Of a stretch of 64,000 nt of DNA, positions 46,005-58,198 are shown piece after piece. Both the position numbers and the translations under genes were made by a program. Where the stretch lies: NCBI GenBank assembly GCA_021234155.1, contig JAJEKV010000186.1, positions 325,359-389,358 of the forward strand. Direction: 5' to 3'. This stretch comes from Isoetes taiwanensis. Its lineage: Eukaryota > Streptophyta > Lycopodiopsida > Isoetales > Isoetaceae. Below the pieces are notes generated by a model. The model was not told the origin of the DNA. It worked only from the letters and a program-made list of their open reading frames with translations, and made no database searches. The first letter of the stretch is position 1. Each line of letters begins with the position of its first letter.

Positions 46005-48189
46005 CATGAACCATACCCTGTAAACCAAATATTATAATCCGGTGGTGGGTTGGTCGATTTAATTTTCCGCCACGATCTGCCTGCTGCAATCATCCCTTTT
46101 TTTTCTGGGTTTTTTTTTTGGTTTAATAAGCAACTACCCAGTCAATATGTACGTGGTCAGGTCATATTCGTTTGTGCAGGGCAGAACTCTGTATAACAAC
46201 TTGGGAAATTTAGTGCAGTAAAAATCTGTATAAGAGCTTGGGAAATCTACTCCAGTAATGGGCCAAAGTTGCGAAGATATGAGATCGTGTGGGGTGGTGG
46301 CATAAAGCTCTAATTAGGCTATTCGAGGCGAAGACCAAATCGGTGACAGAAAATACTCTGTAATAACTTAGGTGACAGAGATGTGCTCAGCTAGAAAATA
46401 GCAAAGGGGTGACTCTTCTGTTGGACTTTAGTAAACAGCTGACGTCTCCGATCCACTGCCAAAGCTGGAAAGCATTGCCTGCAATAGCTGGGAAGCAACC
46501 TCTAGTCCAGCTTATGCATTATTTTATGCTAGTATATCTCATGAAATGATATGCAACACTGCCTGCTGTCTCCCTCTTGGAGTAAATAAGAGCCTTGTCT
46601 AACGCCTGCAAACCAGGCCCATTTGTACTTGGATGCCTTGGCGAAGAAAAAAGAAGCATCCATCCTGTCGTGCTCCAGGATTTTAAAGCAGGAGTTGAAT
46701 CATCTCTCTGTTCTTCTCCTTGCATCGGTTAGCCTGTCGTTTTCTCTGCAGTAACGTTGCAGGCATGAGTGGCGCCCCTGTTTCAAAGCATCCTTGCTTT
46801 ATATTTCATCTCCTAACTTTTTTGGAGTATTGTAGCCTGGATCTACTCCTCCATCATCCCATTTTGTAGCTTTTCCTTTGATTCCATCCACCTTTTTCTG
46901 CTGTACATTAGGTGTGGATATCCCATCATCATTTTTACCTCACTTAAAAGCTTGGACATTTGAAAAAAAACAAGTGCATATGTCTTAATGAATTTCAGCT
47001 TATTGTATTTGTTAGCTTCAGACCATTGACATAATGCAAGTGTCATAAGTCATTGTTTTGGTTGCCCCTGACAAACGGCGGGCTTTAATCAATGATAGTG
47101 GCATAGATATACTTAGATGCCATTCTTAGCCATCTACAAAATTCTAATAAGAATTGTGTTCCATGAGAAAAACAAGTTCTGCACATGCCACCACCATAAC
47201 AAAGACAACATTGCTCAGACCCATGTGCCACCACACCTTATGCTGGTGTCCATAATAATGACGTAGTAAAATTTTACTTGCTTGCTTGCCATTTACAACT
47301 TGTGCTTTTGTTTATAGTTTTACTCCATGTATTTCTCCCTTATCAAGCCAGTTGTTTATTCAAGCGATGATGTTCTTTCGAATTCAGTTCAATTCCTTGA
47401 AGCCACAAAAATCATCCAAACAACATTTCAAAGTTTCAAAATTTGAGCCATGGTTACCTACACTTATTATCATGCTTGAGAAGCAGGCGTTAAATTAAAG
47501 TGAATAAGTATCTGACTCCATGTAGTGGTACTAAAGATAATGCTAACAAAGGCCTTGTACTATGTTTCCTGCGCAAGCTGGTTTGATGCCTGTCCGACGT
47601 TTCCAGCGATGGCCCGTATCGCTGGATGAGGTACTTATCTGTTCAACCTTATCTTATTGCTTCTGTAAACGATTACTCTCTGCCATATCCCAAGAGATGG
47701 CATGTTACATGTATTCTGACAAGATGAAAACAGGCTAGAAAATAGCTTACAGTAATGTATCTTTTTTGACATTATAGCTGTGATAACTTCGCCATCAAAG
47801 GCTTCCATTGAAAGGCAGGAAACTAAATAGTTTTCAAGGCACTGGAAGCGTTAAACCAATTGTTATATATGGAAGCAAGATGAAAATCGAAACACTATTC
47901 TTTTCAAAAGTGTTACACTACTTAAGTCAAACAAGTTGTTAATTAGGAACGGTAATTTCAGCACGTTTAGGAGTCAAAATATAGTATTTGATCTGATTGA
48001 ATCACAATTAATCTTGGCATCTGTACTTGGACAAATGTTGCAGCTATGGCAATTTTTACTTCATGATGGTTTAATGTGTAAACCAATACTGTTTCTGGAT
48101 CGTGTCTTTTTTGGAGGTGCGGACCATGTCTTCACCATATGTAAGCCTTCTGTTATTACAAGTTGGAAGGACTGAAGGAATAACCTAAA
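46005..48189. other. Extensin upstream region and intergenic DNA
   Basis: The near part is presumably promoter. A short tandem phrase (CTGTATAA...GCTTGGGAAAT) is duplicated near 46190-46255. No other gene was supported. Confidence 0.35.
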
Positions 48190-49930
48190 ACATGTATGTT
48201 GCTTTGAAGGAAGCCCTTCAGATACGGTTTGCTGACAATATCTCTGGGCCATTTCAAGGTATTTATTTCATTTACGCATTATTATTTTCCTTCAATGAGA
48301 TTATTTACAATAAGAAATTATAATTAAGGAATAAGCTTATGCCAGCAGTAACGAACTCATCAAAAAATATGGACTATGGAAATATTTCGTAAATTGTACA
48401 GGCAGCTTCTGGATTCTGAAGGCTATGTACTTAGAGATCTAGCAATGATCTCATATCACCTTTTGCTATTGCAAGGCATAGTGTACAAACATGTCATCCA
48501 CTGGTTTTGTGTTACATCCTTCACCCTAAAAGAGTGCCAGATGTCTTCATAACCAGCAAGTTGTCAGATGTATCCGAAACTTGTTTTCATAAAAAAACGT
48601 GCTTGTGATTTGGCTTCTACTCATGTCTACTGTTTGAGATCCCTGTTCTCAAACAACATAGTTTGTTGCAGTTTCTTATGCATAACTGCCATGCATGGTC
48701 AAGATATTTGGAGACTTGCACTGTCAACCTGAAGATCTACAAGGTCCCTGCTATTCTTCTAAAATCAAGCGCATAGAACACTTTTATGCATCCGTGCACC
48801 TAGCATGCCTTTCTACTTCGAATGCTAGTATCGTATCAAATTATTGGAAGTTTGGTGTTGAAGAGGAATGCAGATGACCCTTTATAAACCTCTTAGTCTC
48901 AAGCTATTTCTTTATTAGGCACTTCATGTTTTGTCAAAATTTGAAAACTTAAAAGGATTAGTAAGGTACTGCGATAAAAAGTCCTTGGTAGAATTTTATG
49001 TTCGAAGGCAGTGACAATGTATAGTGGCTTATGTTTTAATCTTTCTCACAAAATAATAATCGATTTAATGATCCAAAAGGCAATAACAAGTCTCATCTTC
49101 TTCATTACCGTCATAGCCTTTTGTAGGATGTGCCTCTATAGTAAGATGCCGCCCATGGTATAATCAGTGGCAGAATCTAAGCATGTGTGATGCTTCAAAG
49201 GAAACTTCCCAGCTACGGTCTGCTGACAATATCTATGCATTTCTGGACCATTTTAAGGTATTTATTACATTCACATTTTTTATTTTGCTTCAATAAGAGT
49301 AATTACCATAGGAAGCTTTGATTAAGGATAAAGTTCATACTAGCAGTCACAAATTCATCAAAAAACATAGAGTATGGAAACGTTCTTTAATTCTACACAG
49401 CATATAAACCATCTTGTGGGATTCTAAAGGCCATGTACTTAGAGATCTAGCAATTATCTCATATCACCTATCAAGGCATATTGTACAAACATGTCATCCA
49501 CTGGTCTTGTGTTACTTCACCCTAAAAGCGTGCCATATATCTTCATGGTCTGTAAGGCCTACTTGTTAGATGCATCAATCTTGTCTTGATGAAGAATCTA
49601 CCTGTGATTCAGCTTCTATCCTGTTCATTGTTTCAGATCTGTTCTCAAACACGAGTTTGTGGCATCTTATCATGCATGAATGCCATGCATGGTGTTGATA
49701 ACAAAACAAAGTCTATGGAAATTTACTATAGTACATAATATGCAACCTGACAGTTTTACAAGATCTCTGCTATTCCTCCAACATCCAACAGCATGCAAGC
49801 GCATAGAACCCTTTTTGGATCAGTGCACCTAGCATGTTTCTACTTCGAAATGCAACTAGATCCCTATATCAAATGCATGGAAGTTTGGTGTTGAAGAGGA
49901 AGAAGAGTCACGACCCTTTATAAACCTCTT
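48190..49930. repeat. Duplicated unit, first block (itself an internal tandem pair)
   Basis: The block contains two diverged tandem copies (about 48190-48960 and 49160-49930). Both run from a GCTGACAATATCTNTG phrase through ATGTACTTAGAGATCTAGCAA to GGAAGTTTGGTGTTGAAGAGGAA. The whole block recurs at 52019-53620. No coding capacity is evident. Confidence 0.75.
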
Positions 49931-51449
49931 AGCGTAGTCACATCATACATTTATATTACTATTCGCCAAATAGTTGTTCTGTTTATCAGCTTATGACTGA
50001 ACGTGAACTTTTGGCATTCTATTCTGCGTTTCCCTTCGTGCTATGTTGGCACTTCAACTTCATGTTCTCTCAGCTTATTCTCTTCTTTCCCATGCTCACA
50101 ACCAAAGTTAAGAAGTGTTTAGAAGGTTTTAGAACATTGCAACCTACCAGTTGGATTTGAAAACTTATAGTAAGGTACGACAATAAAAGGTTTTAGGTGG
50201 AATATTATGCTTCAAGAAATGCATCCAGTGGCAATGTATATTGACTTATGTTTCAATCTTCATTCACAAAACAATAATCGACTAAATGATTCAAATGGCT
50301 ATAATAAGCTCAGTTTCATTATTCTTATCATTTTTGCAAGCACATTGTTACTAACATCAAATGAAATCAAGCTGCTAAGTCCAAAACATGACTGCACGAG
50401 AAATATGGCCACAGTTTACATGGACAACATAAACATTGATTAACTAGCCACCCGGCCTTGAGCTCAAATGCATCTGAACTCCCCATAAGCTGAGAGCTGA
50501 CAGCTGGCACACAAGAGGAACATACCATTAGACATACTGGTCTCTGATTTATGAAATTCCAGATGCAAATAGCTGCCTCTCTCAGAGAAACAAAGCCACC
50601 TCTCACCTTTCTCTGAGACGTTTCACCCAAAGGTAACTTGGCATATAAGGCTGGCCTCACCAAGCACCAAATCCATGGTGCATTGGATCAAACCCATGAT
50701 CCCCGATCAGTCTACATTGATGTATCTCAACTACTACATATTCCAACTCCAAATCATAGGTTAAAAGGCAAATGACCTCAGCTGTGATTTTCAATGCCAC
50801 AACCTTTATCATCAGATCAGTTGGCTTCGATTAAGAAATTTGTCTAAGTTTTTGGACTTAGATGAACTGGGACTTGTTACTCAACCTTAGATTCATCCAG
50901 TTATCACCCAGCAAGCTCAGTGCCAGTCAAGTTAAAAGCTTTTATGAGTCACTTTTCACATTTTCTTTCTGCCTTCATCCATATCTTTTGGCCAAAAGAG
51001 GATGTAGGAAGGTGAGCATATGATTATGATCAACGGCATATTCTGGGAAATACATCCTAATACCATGTATGTCACAGACATCCAGAGTACATGCATCAGG
51101 TACCAAGGCAACTCCAAGGCAACTCCGAGACAATTAGCCCAGCTAATGTATTTTCAGGCTCCCAGGCTAGATCCCCAGGATCTTAATCTATCCACAAGGC
51201 CATCGACCCTACTCGTTAGGTCCTTGATCTGTCTATATAGATCATATATCTAAGGTGCTTGTACTTATATGATATTTAGCTCATATCTATAAGAAACAAT
51301 TGTCCTTAGTTGAAATTCCTAACAGCTCCTCCGACTCACCCTTTCTTAGGGTCATGTTAAACTTCAACTTCTAAAGACCGATACTCTAGAGGCATTGATT
51401 CAATCTTTATAGAACTCTTTCTTTTGTTTCCTTTTTTAAAGATGTAATC
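49931..51449. other. Intergenic DNA between duplicated blocks
   Basis: Unique sequence with no supported gene. A phrase about AAAGGTTTTAGGTGGAATATTATG TTC-like variants near 50180-50230 resembles the blocks on either side, so the first block may extend weakly to about 50320. Confidence 0.35.
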
Positions 51450-52018
51450 AACAAACCATCATTCAATTAAATTGAGATTATGTCTAAATTTTGGGATAAA
51501 TTTCATGTTGCATGTTTTTAGTAGCATATTCACACATTTCACCTGAAAAGTATGAAAACATAATATCATAGTATTTACAAAACAGTCAATTTCACAATAT
51601 AGCACTATATCATAAAAACATGATGAAGAAAATTTATATAATTATTCACTTTTCTTGAAACACCCCCAATGATATCAATGCCTTCTTCCTTACATCGTGA
51701 GGTATTGTAATTCTCACATTTCTATCAGGAACAGTTTTTGGAGTCCATGACCACACTTTCAAAGTTTTGTCAAAGGTCAGGATCACTAGGATTTCTCCTC
51801 CACTTCTTTGTCCAATAATTTAAATATCTTTCTTTATCTGAGACATTGGTCAACTGATGCGTTGGACACCACCATTCCACCCGCACATGGTTGAAGTTAA
51901 TATTATCTTCTTCTTTGTAAATATCAGAGATGTGTATCCCAACCACACTGGATAGGTCTCTAAATTTACTGGCTTTACTACCACAAATTGGTGGCACTCC
52001 AAGTCAGTGGAAGGTTCA
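51450..52018 (-). pseudogene. 3' end of a second DUF7869-type element
   Basis: On the minus strand this covers the C-terminal Trp-rich domain of the element at 39118-39711 (VEWWCPTHQL, WRRNPSDPDL) and its 3' flank (ACCATCATTCAATTAAATTG shared with about 38905). The copy has frameshifts. It ends abruptly at 52018, exactly where the second duplicated block begins. Confidence 0.75.
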
Positions 52019-53620
52019 TACTTCAGCTACGATCTCTTGACAATATCTCTGGGCCATTTCAAGGTATTTATTTCATTTATGCATTATTTTTTTTCTGCAA
52101 TGAGATTACTTACCATAGGAAATTATAATCAAGGAATAAGCTTATGCCAGTAGTAGCGAACTCATCAAATAATATGGAGTATGGAAATATTTCTTTAATT
52201 GTACTGGCAGCTTTTGGATTCGGAAGGCTATGTACTTAGAGATCTAGCAATGATCTCATATCACCTTTTTCTATTGCAAGGCATAGTGTACAAACATGTA
52301 TGGTTTTGTGTTAGACCACCCTAAAAGGATGCCATATGTCTTCATAATCAACAAGGATGTTAGATGTATTCCAACTTTGTTTTGATTAAAAAAAAAACAT
52401 GCTTGTGATTTGGCTTCTACTCATGTCTACTGTTTGAGATCCCATTTCTCAAACAACGTAGTTTTTTGTTGCAGTTTCTTATGCATAACTCCCATGCATG
52501 GTCAAGATTTATGGAGACTTGCACTATCAACCTGAAGATCTACATGGTCCCTGCAATTCTTCTAAAATCAAATGCATAGAGTACTTTTATGCATCTGTGC
52601 ACCTAACATGCCTTTCTACTTCGAATGCTAGTATCGTATCAAATCATTAGAAGTTTGGTGTTGAAGAGGAATGCAGATGACCCTTTATAAACCGTTTAGC
52701 CTCAAGCTTATGACTGAGCGTGCACTTAGCATTCTGTGTTTCCCTTTGGGCTATGTTGGCACTTTTGTACAGTCTTCACTGAGATGATGATATTTCTTTT
52801 TTAGGCACTTCATGTTTTGTCAAAATTTGAAAACTTAAAAAGATTAGTAAGGTGCTTCTTTTTTAGGCACTTCATGTTTTGTCAAAATTTGAAAACTTAA
52901 AAAAGATTAGTAAGGTACTGCGATAAAAAGTCCTAGGTAGAATTTTATGTTCGAAGAATGCATCTAGTGACAATGTGTATTGGCTTATGTTTTAATTTTT
53001 CTCAAAAAAATAGTAATCAATTTAATGATCCAAAAGACAATAACAAGTCTCATCTTCTTCATTTTGTAGGATGTGCCTCTATAATAAGATCATACTAGCA
53101 GCACAAATTCATCAAAAAATATAGAGCATGAAAATGTTCTTTAATTCTACACAGCATATAAACCAGCTTGTGGGAAAGGGCAGATCTAGCAATTATCTCA
53201 TATCACCTATCAAGGCATATTGTACAAACATGTCATCCACTAGTCTTGTATTACTTCACCCTAATATATCTTCATGGTCTGTAAGGCCTACTTGTTAGAT
53301 GCATCCCAATCTTGTTTTGATGATGAACCTGTGATTCAGCTTCTATCCTATGCATTGTCCATTGTTTCAGATTTATTCTCAATTATCATGCATGAATGCC
53401 ATGCATGATGTTGATAACAAAACAAAATCTATGGAGACTTATTATAGTACATAATATGCAACTTGACATTTTTACAAGATCTCTGCTATTCTTTCAACAT
53501 CCAACAGCATGCAAGCGCATAGAACCCTTTTTGGATCAGGGCACCTAGCATGTTTCTACTTCGAAATGCAACTAGATCCCTATATCAAATGCATGGAAGT
53601 TTGGTGTTGAAGAAAGCATG
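52019..53620. repeat. Duplicated unit, second block
   Basis: The block is colinear with 48210-49900 but has deletions and a local tandem duplication of about 60 bases near 52800-52910 (TTTTAGGCACTTCATGTTTT twice). Its left edge abuts the DUF7869 fragment and its right edge gives way to the methylase-like cluster. It is noncoding as far as can be seen. Confidence 0.75.
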
Positions 53621-54141
53621 GTTTCATTAATTAGAGAAATTTCGTTTTCTCGTTTGACAACGAAATAGGTCGTGGTCACCCCGGGGATGGTAAGAAATGA
53701 TTCCTCTCAACCAAAACAAAGCGTCAATAATCCTAAGTTCAGCTTGAAAAAATAACACGCGCCATAATTTGACACCAGGCATGTAGCCCAAAGCTGTCAT
53801 GACAGTAACCGAGGGGTTTGAGCATCATGACGAGTGGTCGTAAGGATCGCCATTGCGATTCTTGCGAGAACAAGTGAAGGCAGAATACAAGAAGCACATT
53901 GTGTGCATCGTGGTCAAATTACCATCTGGGGGTTGTATAACTGGTGTACAGAATCGCGACCGCGATCTCTCAGACTACTTTGTTTATCCAATTCAAAGTT
54001 GAGATAACACAAAAGCTTAGTGAACAAAAGTATAACACATAGTGAACTCAAAAAGCATAACTCATATTGAACCTGAAAACAGGTGAAAATGTTATAACAA
54101 AAACTTTTTACAAAATGCTCAGCACAAAGGCGAAGGCTACA
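53621..54141. other. 3' flank of the methylase-like cluster
   Basis: No frame was supported. It contains two degenerate members of the cluster's palindrome: ATCGCCATTGCGAT near 53845-53858 and ATCGCGACCGCGAT at 53953-53966. A tandem phrase CATAACTCATATTGAACCTG/CATAACACATAGTGAACTC occurs near 54030-54070. Confidence 0.5.
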
Positions 54142-56382
54142 TCACTGAGTCTCAAATACAGTCTCTGGATCAATACCATGTTGAGCAGCTATTCTTGCAA
54201 TATGCTCCTTTCTAATAGCAATGGTCTGTGACAGGTCCATTTCTGTATATCCAGTTGTTTCTGGGATGTCAACATCCATTGCCCGTGCTGCGTTTTGAAC
54301 ACGCTCTGACATATCTTGGCTATTAAACAATTCGTCCTGCAATTGCTCAGAATATTCATTAGAGGGTACCAGCTTCTGCCTTTTAGGTGAAGGGTCAGGG
54401 GAGGTTCTCCCACTTCCGGAGGCGGCTTCAGAAGTTCCCACATACTCAAAATTAGGGGCTTGTCCAGTTGCTTGGTTACCAGTGGCATTAAGGTGTCCAA
54501 GTTCTTGTTCAGTGCTTCAAGCTTCTCGAAAGTTGGATCAAGTTTTGCCTGTGCCTTCTCAGTCTGCTCTATGCCCGGGTCTCCTTCAGCCTTTCTTCGA
54601 AGCTTTTCTGATCCAGGCCTTGTATTATCTGATCCATCTGGCTGAGATCCGTTCCCTGTGTTATATTAATATCAGGCATGTTGGAACGTTGCCCTTCACC
54701 TTTCTCATCTTCCTCTTCACCTTCCTCTTCCATGTCAGGCCTTGCCATTTTCTCTAGAATCTCGAAGAAAGATCGAAGGAAACGGCAAACCTTGTTGTCA
54801 TACTCAAAAGCAACACTCCGTTTATCTTGCATCAACGCTACCCTTGAGGCAGTTTCGCCCGAGAAGAAATCCAAAACGCAACCTTCTAACGGTACCAACT
54901 CCTTCACTATATAATAGACATAAGAGGTTTTTGCCTGGCTCTTGAGGACGAAGTCGCCTTCCATAGCTGCCCATGAGAATTTGGGTTTCCCTGTAAAGAA
55001 CTCCAAATACTTTCTTTTTGTTTTTGCATCTACCTCTTCGTCGCCAGTAATCGGATATTTTGGAAGAGGAGTGCTTTGTGGCACTTTACTGACTTGAGTC
55101 AGTCGCAGGTCCAAGTTGGGCTTAACGGGCAGCACCCGAACGTCACTCCTGTTTATTGTCACATGGCTGACATAATACTGAAATTCTTTAATATTTTTTT
55201 GCTCTCCCATCCTTTCTCTTCATACGCCCCTAGGGAAACGTGGGAGCTACCTTGTATCTGGCTAAGACTGTACAAACAGTTTGGCAAATGTGCCGATCTG
55301 AGGAACATGACTATATGGTACACTTTTTGCATTTGTCATGCCTGCAACTCTGCTAAAAAAATCTGTGTATTTTTTCACATCCCACAGCGTGGAAAAACTA
55401 CGCATGTCAACAAAAATCAAACTGGCATTTTCTGACACCGATGCAGACACAAGGATGCCAGTTTTTGTGACTTGATGCACGATGTTTTGCTTCTCTTTCA
55501 TTTTCCTGGCCTCTTCTGGCCTCAGTATAGCAAAAATAGCTTCCAAAAAAACTGTAGGCAGATTACCTTGAACTGCCTCTTTATTATAGTTCGCTTTGAC
55601 GTACTCGAAATCTGTGTCTGCAATATCCAGGAGACGCTGCTCAGACAGCTCTGGAAAACATGAAGCCAACTCTTCAAAATTATTGTATAGCTTCTCTGAG
55701 ATAGAATTGGCATATGATAACACTTCACGACGCATGAGTGAAAGTGTTCTGATGTCTAGAGCCCTCTGACTGCAATTAAAACGTCCTGTATATCCTTGCT
55801 GCACTTTCAAGAAAGCCTTACCCTGTAAGATTTCGTCCATCAATTGGCTTACCTCAGCATTGTTCATTCCTCGTAGGTTTCTTAGGAATGTCTTGTTGAA
55901 GAAATCCTTTGAAGGTTTCTCTGGTAACTCCCCCTGATCATCAGTGAGCTTTCGGCTTGCCCATTTGTTGACAACTTCTAGGAGTTTTGACCAGGAAGAT
56001 TCTTGCATGAAAAGGAACTGCTTCTCATCCTTCAGTTCCTTAACCTTCAAAGTTGTGGTAGCCACCTCGACAAAATCCTGCACAGAAGCGCTGGTTAGGA
56101 TCGCGATGGCGATTTTACTGAGCAAAGAAACATAAAACATACCTTCCAGGCGGATGTCACTGCAGTTCCAGTTGGCCCTTGTGGAGGATATCTGAATGCC
56201 TTGTGCTGGTTTCTTAGTTGTTGGAGCTTTTCTATCAGTGGTTCTTTGTATCTGTATACGCTATGCATTCGTTGTAATTTGTATAGAAATCTGAATGTAT
56301 TCTTTGTTGGAGAGGTTACCATTTAATACACGACTTCTTCTTCTTGCATACGCTTTCGCAAATTCCAACCTTTGCTCGACAT
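54142..56382 (-). pseudogene. Methylase-like gene, broken (downstream part of the cluster)
   Basis: On the minus strand coding sequence runs from ATG 56382 or 56322 to a stop at 54142. A 65-bp GT-AG intron (56078-56142) lies early in it. A helical region (56077-55262) follows, then after stops at about 55262-55220 the same frame resumes at 55210 with MGEQKNIKEF. Near residues 112-118 of that part is VLDFFSG, followed by VAFEYD. This resembles motif I of beta-class N6/N4 DNA methylases (VLDPFxGxGT...GIExD). The catalytic (D/S)PP(Y/W) motif is not seen; VDMRS in the upstream part is a possible degenerate form. An acidic stretch, a coiled coil, a TSPDPSPKRQK nuclear-type segment and two more frameshifts (near 54570 and 54480) follow. 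In-frame stops include TAA 56323-56325. The methylase reading is tentative; a seedless-plant DNA N4-methyltransferase relative is one option. Confidence 0.4.
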
Positions 56383-56540
56383 TGCCCACGCATGTGCATA
56401 AAACCGCGGCGGCAAAAATCCGCGTGATTACCGAAAATAAAAATTTCTTGTTTGCCGGTTCTTAAAGTAGCGACCAACCGACTAATTTCACGCAAGTGAC
56501 CGAGAGATAACTAGTCGATTGCTTTCAGTTGTTCCACGAA

Positions 56541-56556
56541 GATCGCGGCCGCGATC
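56541..56556. repeat. Perfect 16-bp palindrome in an intron
   Basis: GATCGCGGCCGCGATC reads the same on both strands. It lies in the intron-like gap between the two coding parts of the cluster and shares flanking bases (GTTC-CACGAA or GTTCACAAA) with the copy at 57880-57895. Confidence 0.85.
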
Positions 56557-56621
56557 CTAAGAGAGCATATTTATATATATAACCAACATGCCAAGAAAGA
56601 AAAAAATATCATATAACAGAC

Positions 56622-58198
56622 CTTGTTAAAGGATCAAATGGAACGACATCGGCAGGCGTAAGAACCTCCGTCGGGTATTTCTTGAAGCTTTTATCGATTA
56701 ATACGTACATGGTCATTTGATAGGACTCTATGTGTCATATTAGCGGGAGCTGGCTCGCAATCGAAAATGCTCATCCTTTGGAACCGGTTTACACCCATTG
56801 GGTAATATCTTTTGAACTCCTCCGGCTTGGATTTTGATTTGTCTCTCGAGCCGGTTTTTTTCTTCATCCGGATTAAACTTCAAATCTTCCTCGGCATTTG
56901 GGGATCGGTTTTCGGGGCAATAAGTTTGCTGGTATTTGTTGGTCTAGTGGAGGAGGAAGGAGTAGATGATGTTGAAGGGTGCGAATCTTCTGCCGTGCTC
57001 GACTTTGGAATCTTTATCCTGAAGGGCCTGATCTTCTGTGATGGCTGTTCTTCTACTGCCTCAGAGTCTCTGGCAGGAGCAGTCAAAAGCATGACGGGAG
57101 CTGAAGGATCTACTATGGCAGAACAACCAACATTTGTTGAGGGGGCTACAACACTTCCTGAAGGAACAACAACATTTGCCTCCATGGGCACTACAGTATC
57201 CTTTGGAGTGGATGGCTCGCCAATAGCTTGCAAAGGGGCCACGGATCTCTTCTTTGCAACGGCTCTCAGCCAGTTGGTGTCCATCCTTGAATGCATTTTG
57301 TTGTCCTTGGTAGCCTTCAATGCAGCAGAAGGAGGTTTCTTATCAGCTGAAAGAGCCTTTCTGCATATGCTAAATCCCACAAGTATATCCCTGTTGCACT
57401 TTATACCCGACAAACTCAAGGAATCATAGGATGGCAATATCCAGCCAAATCCCTTAGCACTAGTGGGCATCCCCTTGCCGCTTGCCGGTTTGTTGACTTT
57501 ACTCGCAATCATAATGGATGGATCATAATTCTGCCATCTCAAAACGTACTCCACAAACTGCAGCTGATGAGTATCTTCTACGCTGCAAATTATTGCATCC
57601 TGTACATTATTTTTGGTACCTTCCCACATAGCAATAACTATACCTAGCTGCTCGTAATCTTCTGGACCCTTGCCATTCCTGAAGAACAAACACAAGTCCT
57701 TTCGCCGGTCTCCAGTGACATGAGGTTTTGCCTGTGAAATTTCAACACACCACTTCCTGCTTTTATCGGGTGTGACAATTCTGATCGGTTCTACATTGGG
57801 TCCGCGAAATAGTTCGAGGCCTGCAGAAGGAATTGACAACAGATTAGATACACTAGTATTGGAAGAAGGTGTTCACAAAGATCGCGGCCGCGATCCGGTT
57901 GATCAGTAGCTAACTAAGAAAGGGTGTGCTTATCTATTATGCTGGCAAGAAACGCGGCCGCGTTCTTTATGAACACCAGGTATTACATTTTTATATGAAA
58001 TGGTCGCCACTATCGCGGCCGCGCTTGTCTTGAGCACTACCTTCCAAAAAAGAGGAAAGGCCATGGTCATAACTATCGCGGCCGCGATCTTGCCGACCAT
58101 CTAACTATCCTAAAAAGACATAGTAGCAGCTATGGCCACACCTAAGCTAAAAAAAAATCGCGGAAATTACCTTCTTTGAGGGCAGCGGCACGAGACAT
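56622..58198 (-). CDS. Unknown gene, upstream part of the methylase-like cluster
   Basis: I do not recognise the product. Exon 1 (58198-58171) encodes MSRAAALKE. A GT-AG intron (58170-57821) follows, and exon 2 from 57820 continues in phase with LELFRGPNVEPIRIV. The N-terminal 150 residues look like a folded domain (for example LCLFFRNGKGPEDYEQLGIV). The middle is Ala/Pro/Val-rich and the end is Ser/Thr/Pro-rich. In-frame TGA at 56880-56882 is followed by coding-like sequence in the same frame (MKKKTGSRDKSKSKPEEF...). A frameshift near 56715 precedes a final segment to a donor at 56622. It may join the methylase-like part downstream as one gene. It has its own promoter upstream. The two lesions suggest recent decay, or sequencing error. 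Confidence 0.45.
57880..58088. repeat. Four GCGGCCGC palindromes in one intron
   Basis: Palindromes of 16, 14, 10 and 14 bp (57880-57895, 57951-57964, 58014-58023, 58075-58088) are centred on GCGGCCGC and spaced 61 to 70 bp. They lie in the 350-bp first intron of the gene. GGTGTTCACAAAG and CTTTATGAACACC flank the first pair as an inverted repeat. ATGGTC...ACTATCGCGGCCGCG occurs twice directly at the last two. Confidence 0.85.

Noticed and set aside
56812-57429. Plus-strand frame of 205 codons opposite the unknown gene
   Set aside because: The minus strand has exon 1, a phase-matched intron and a promoter; this frame has none.
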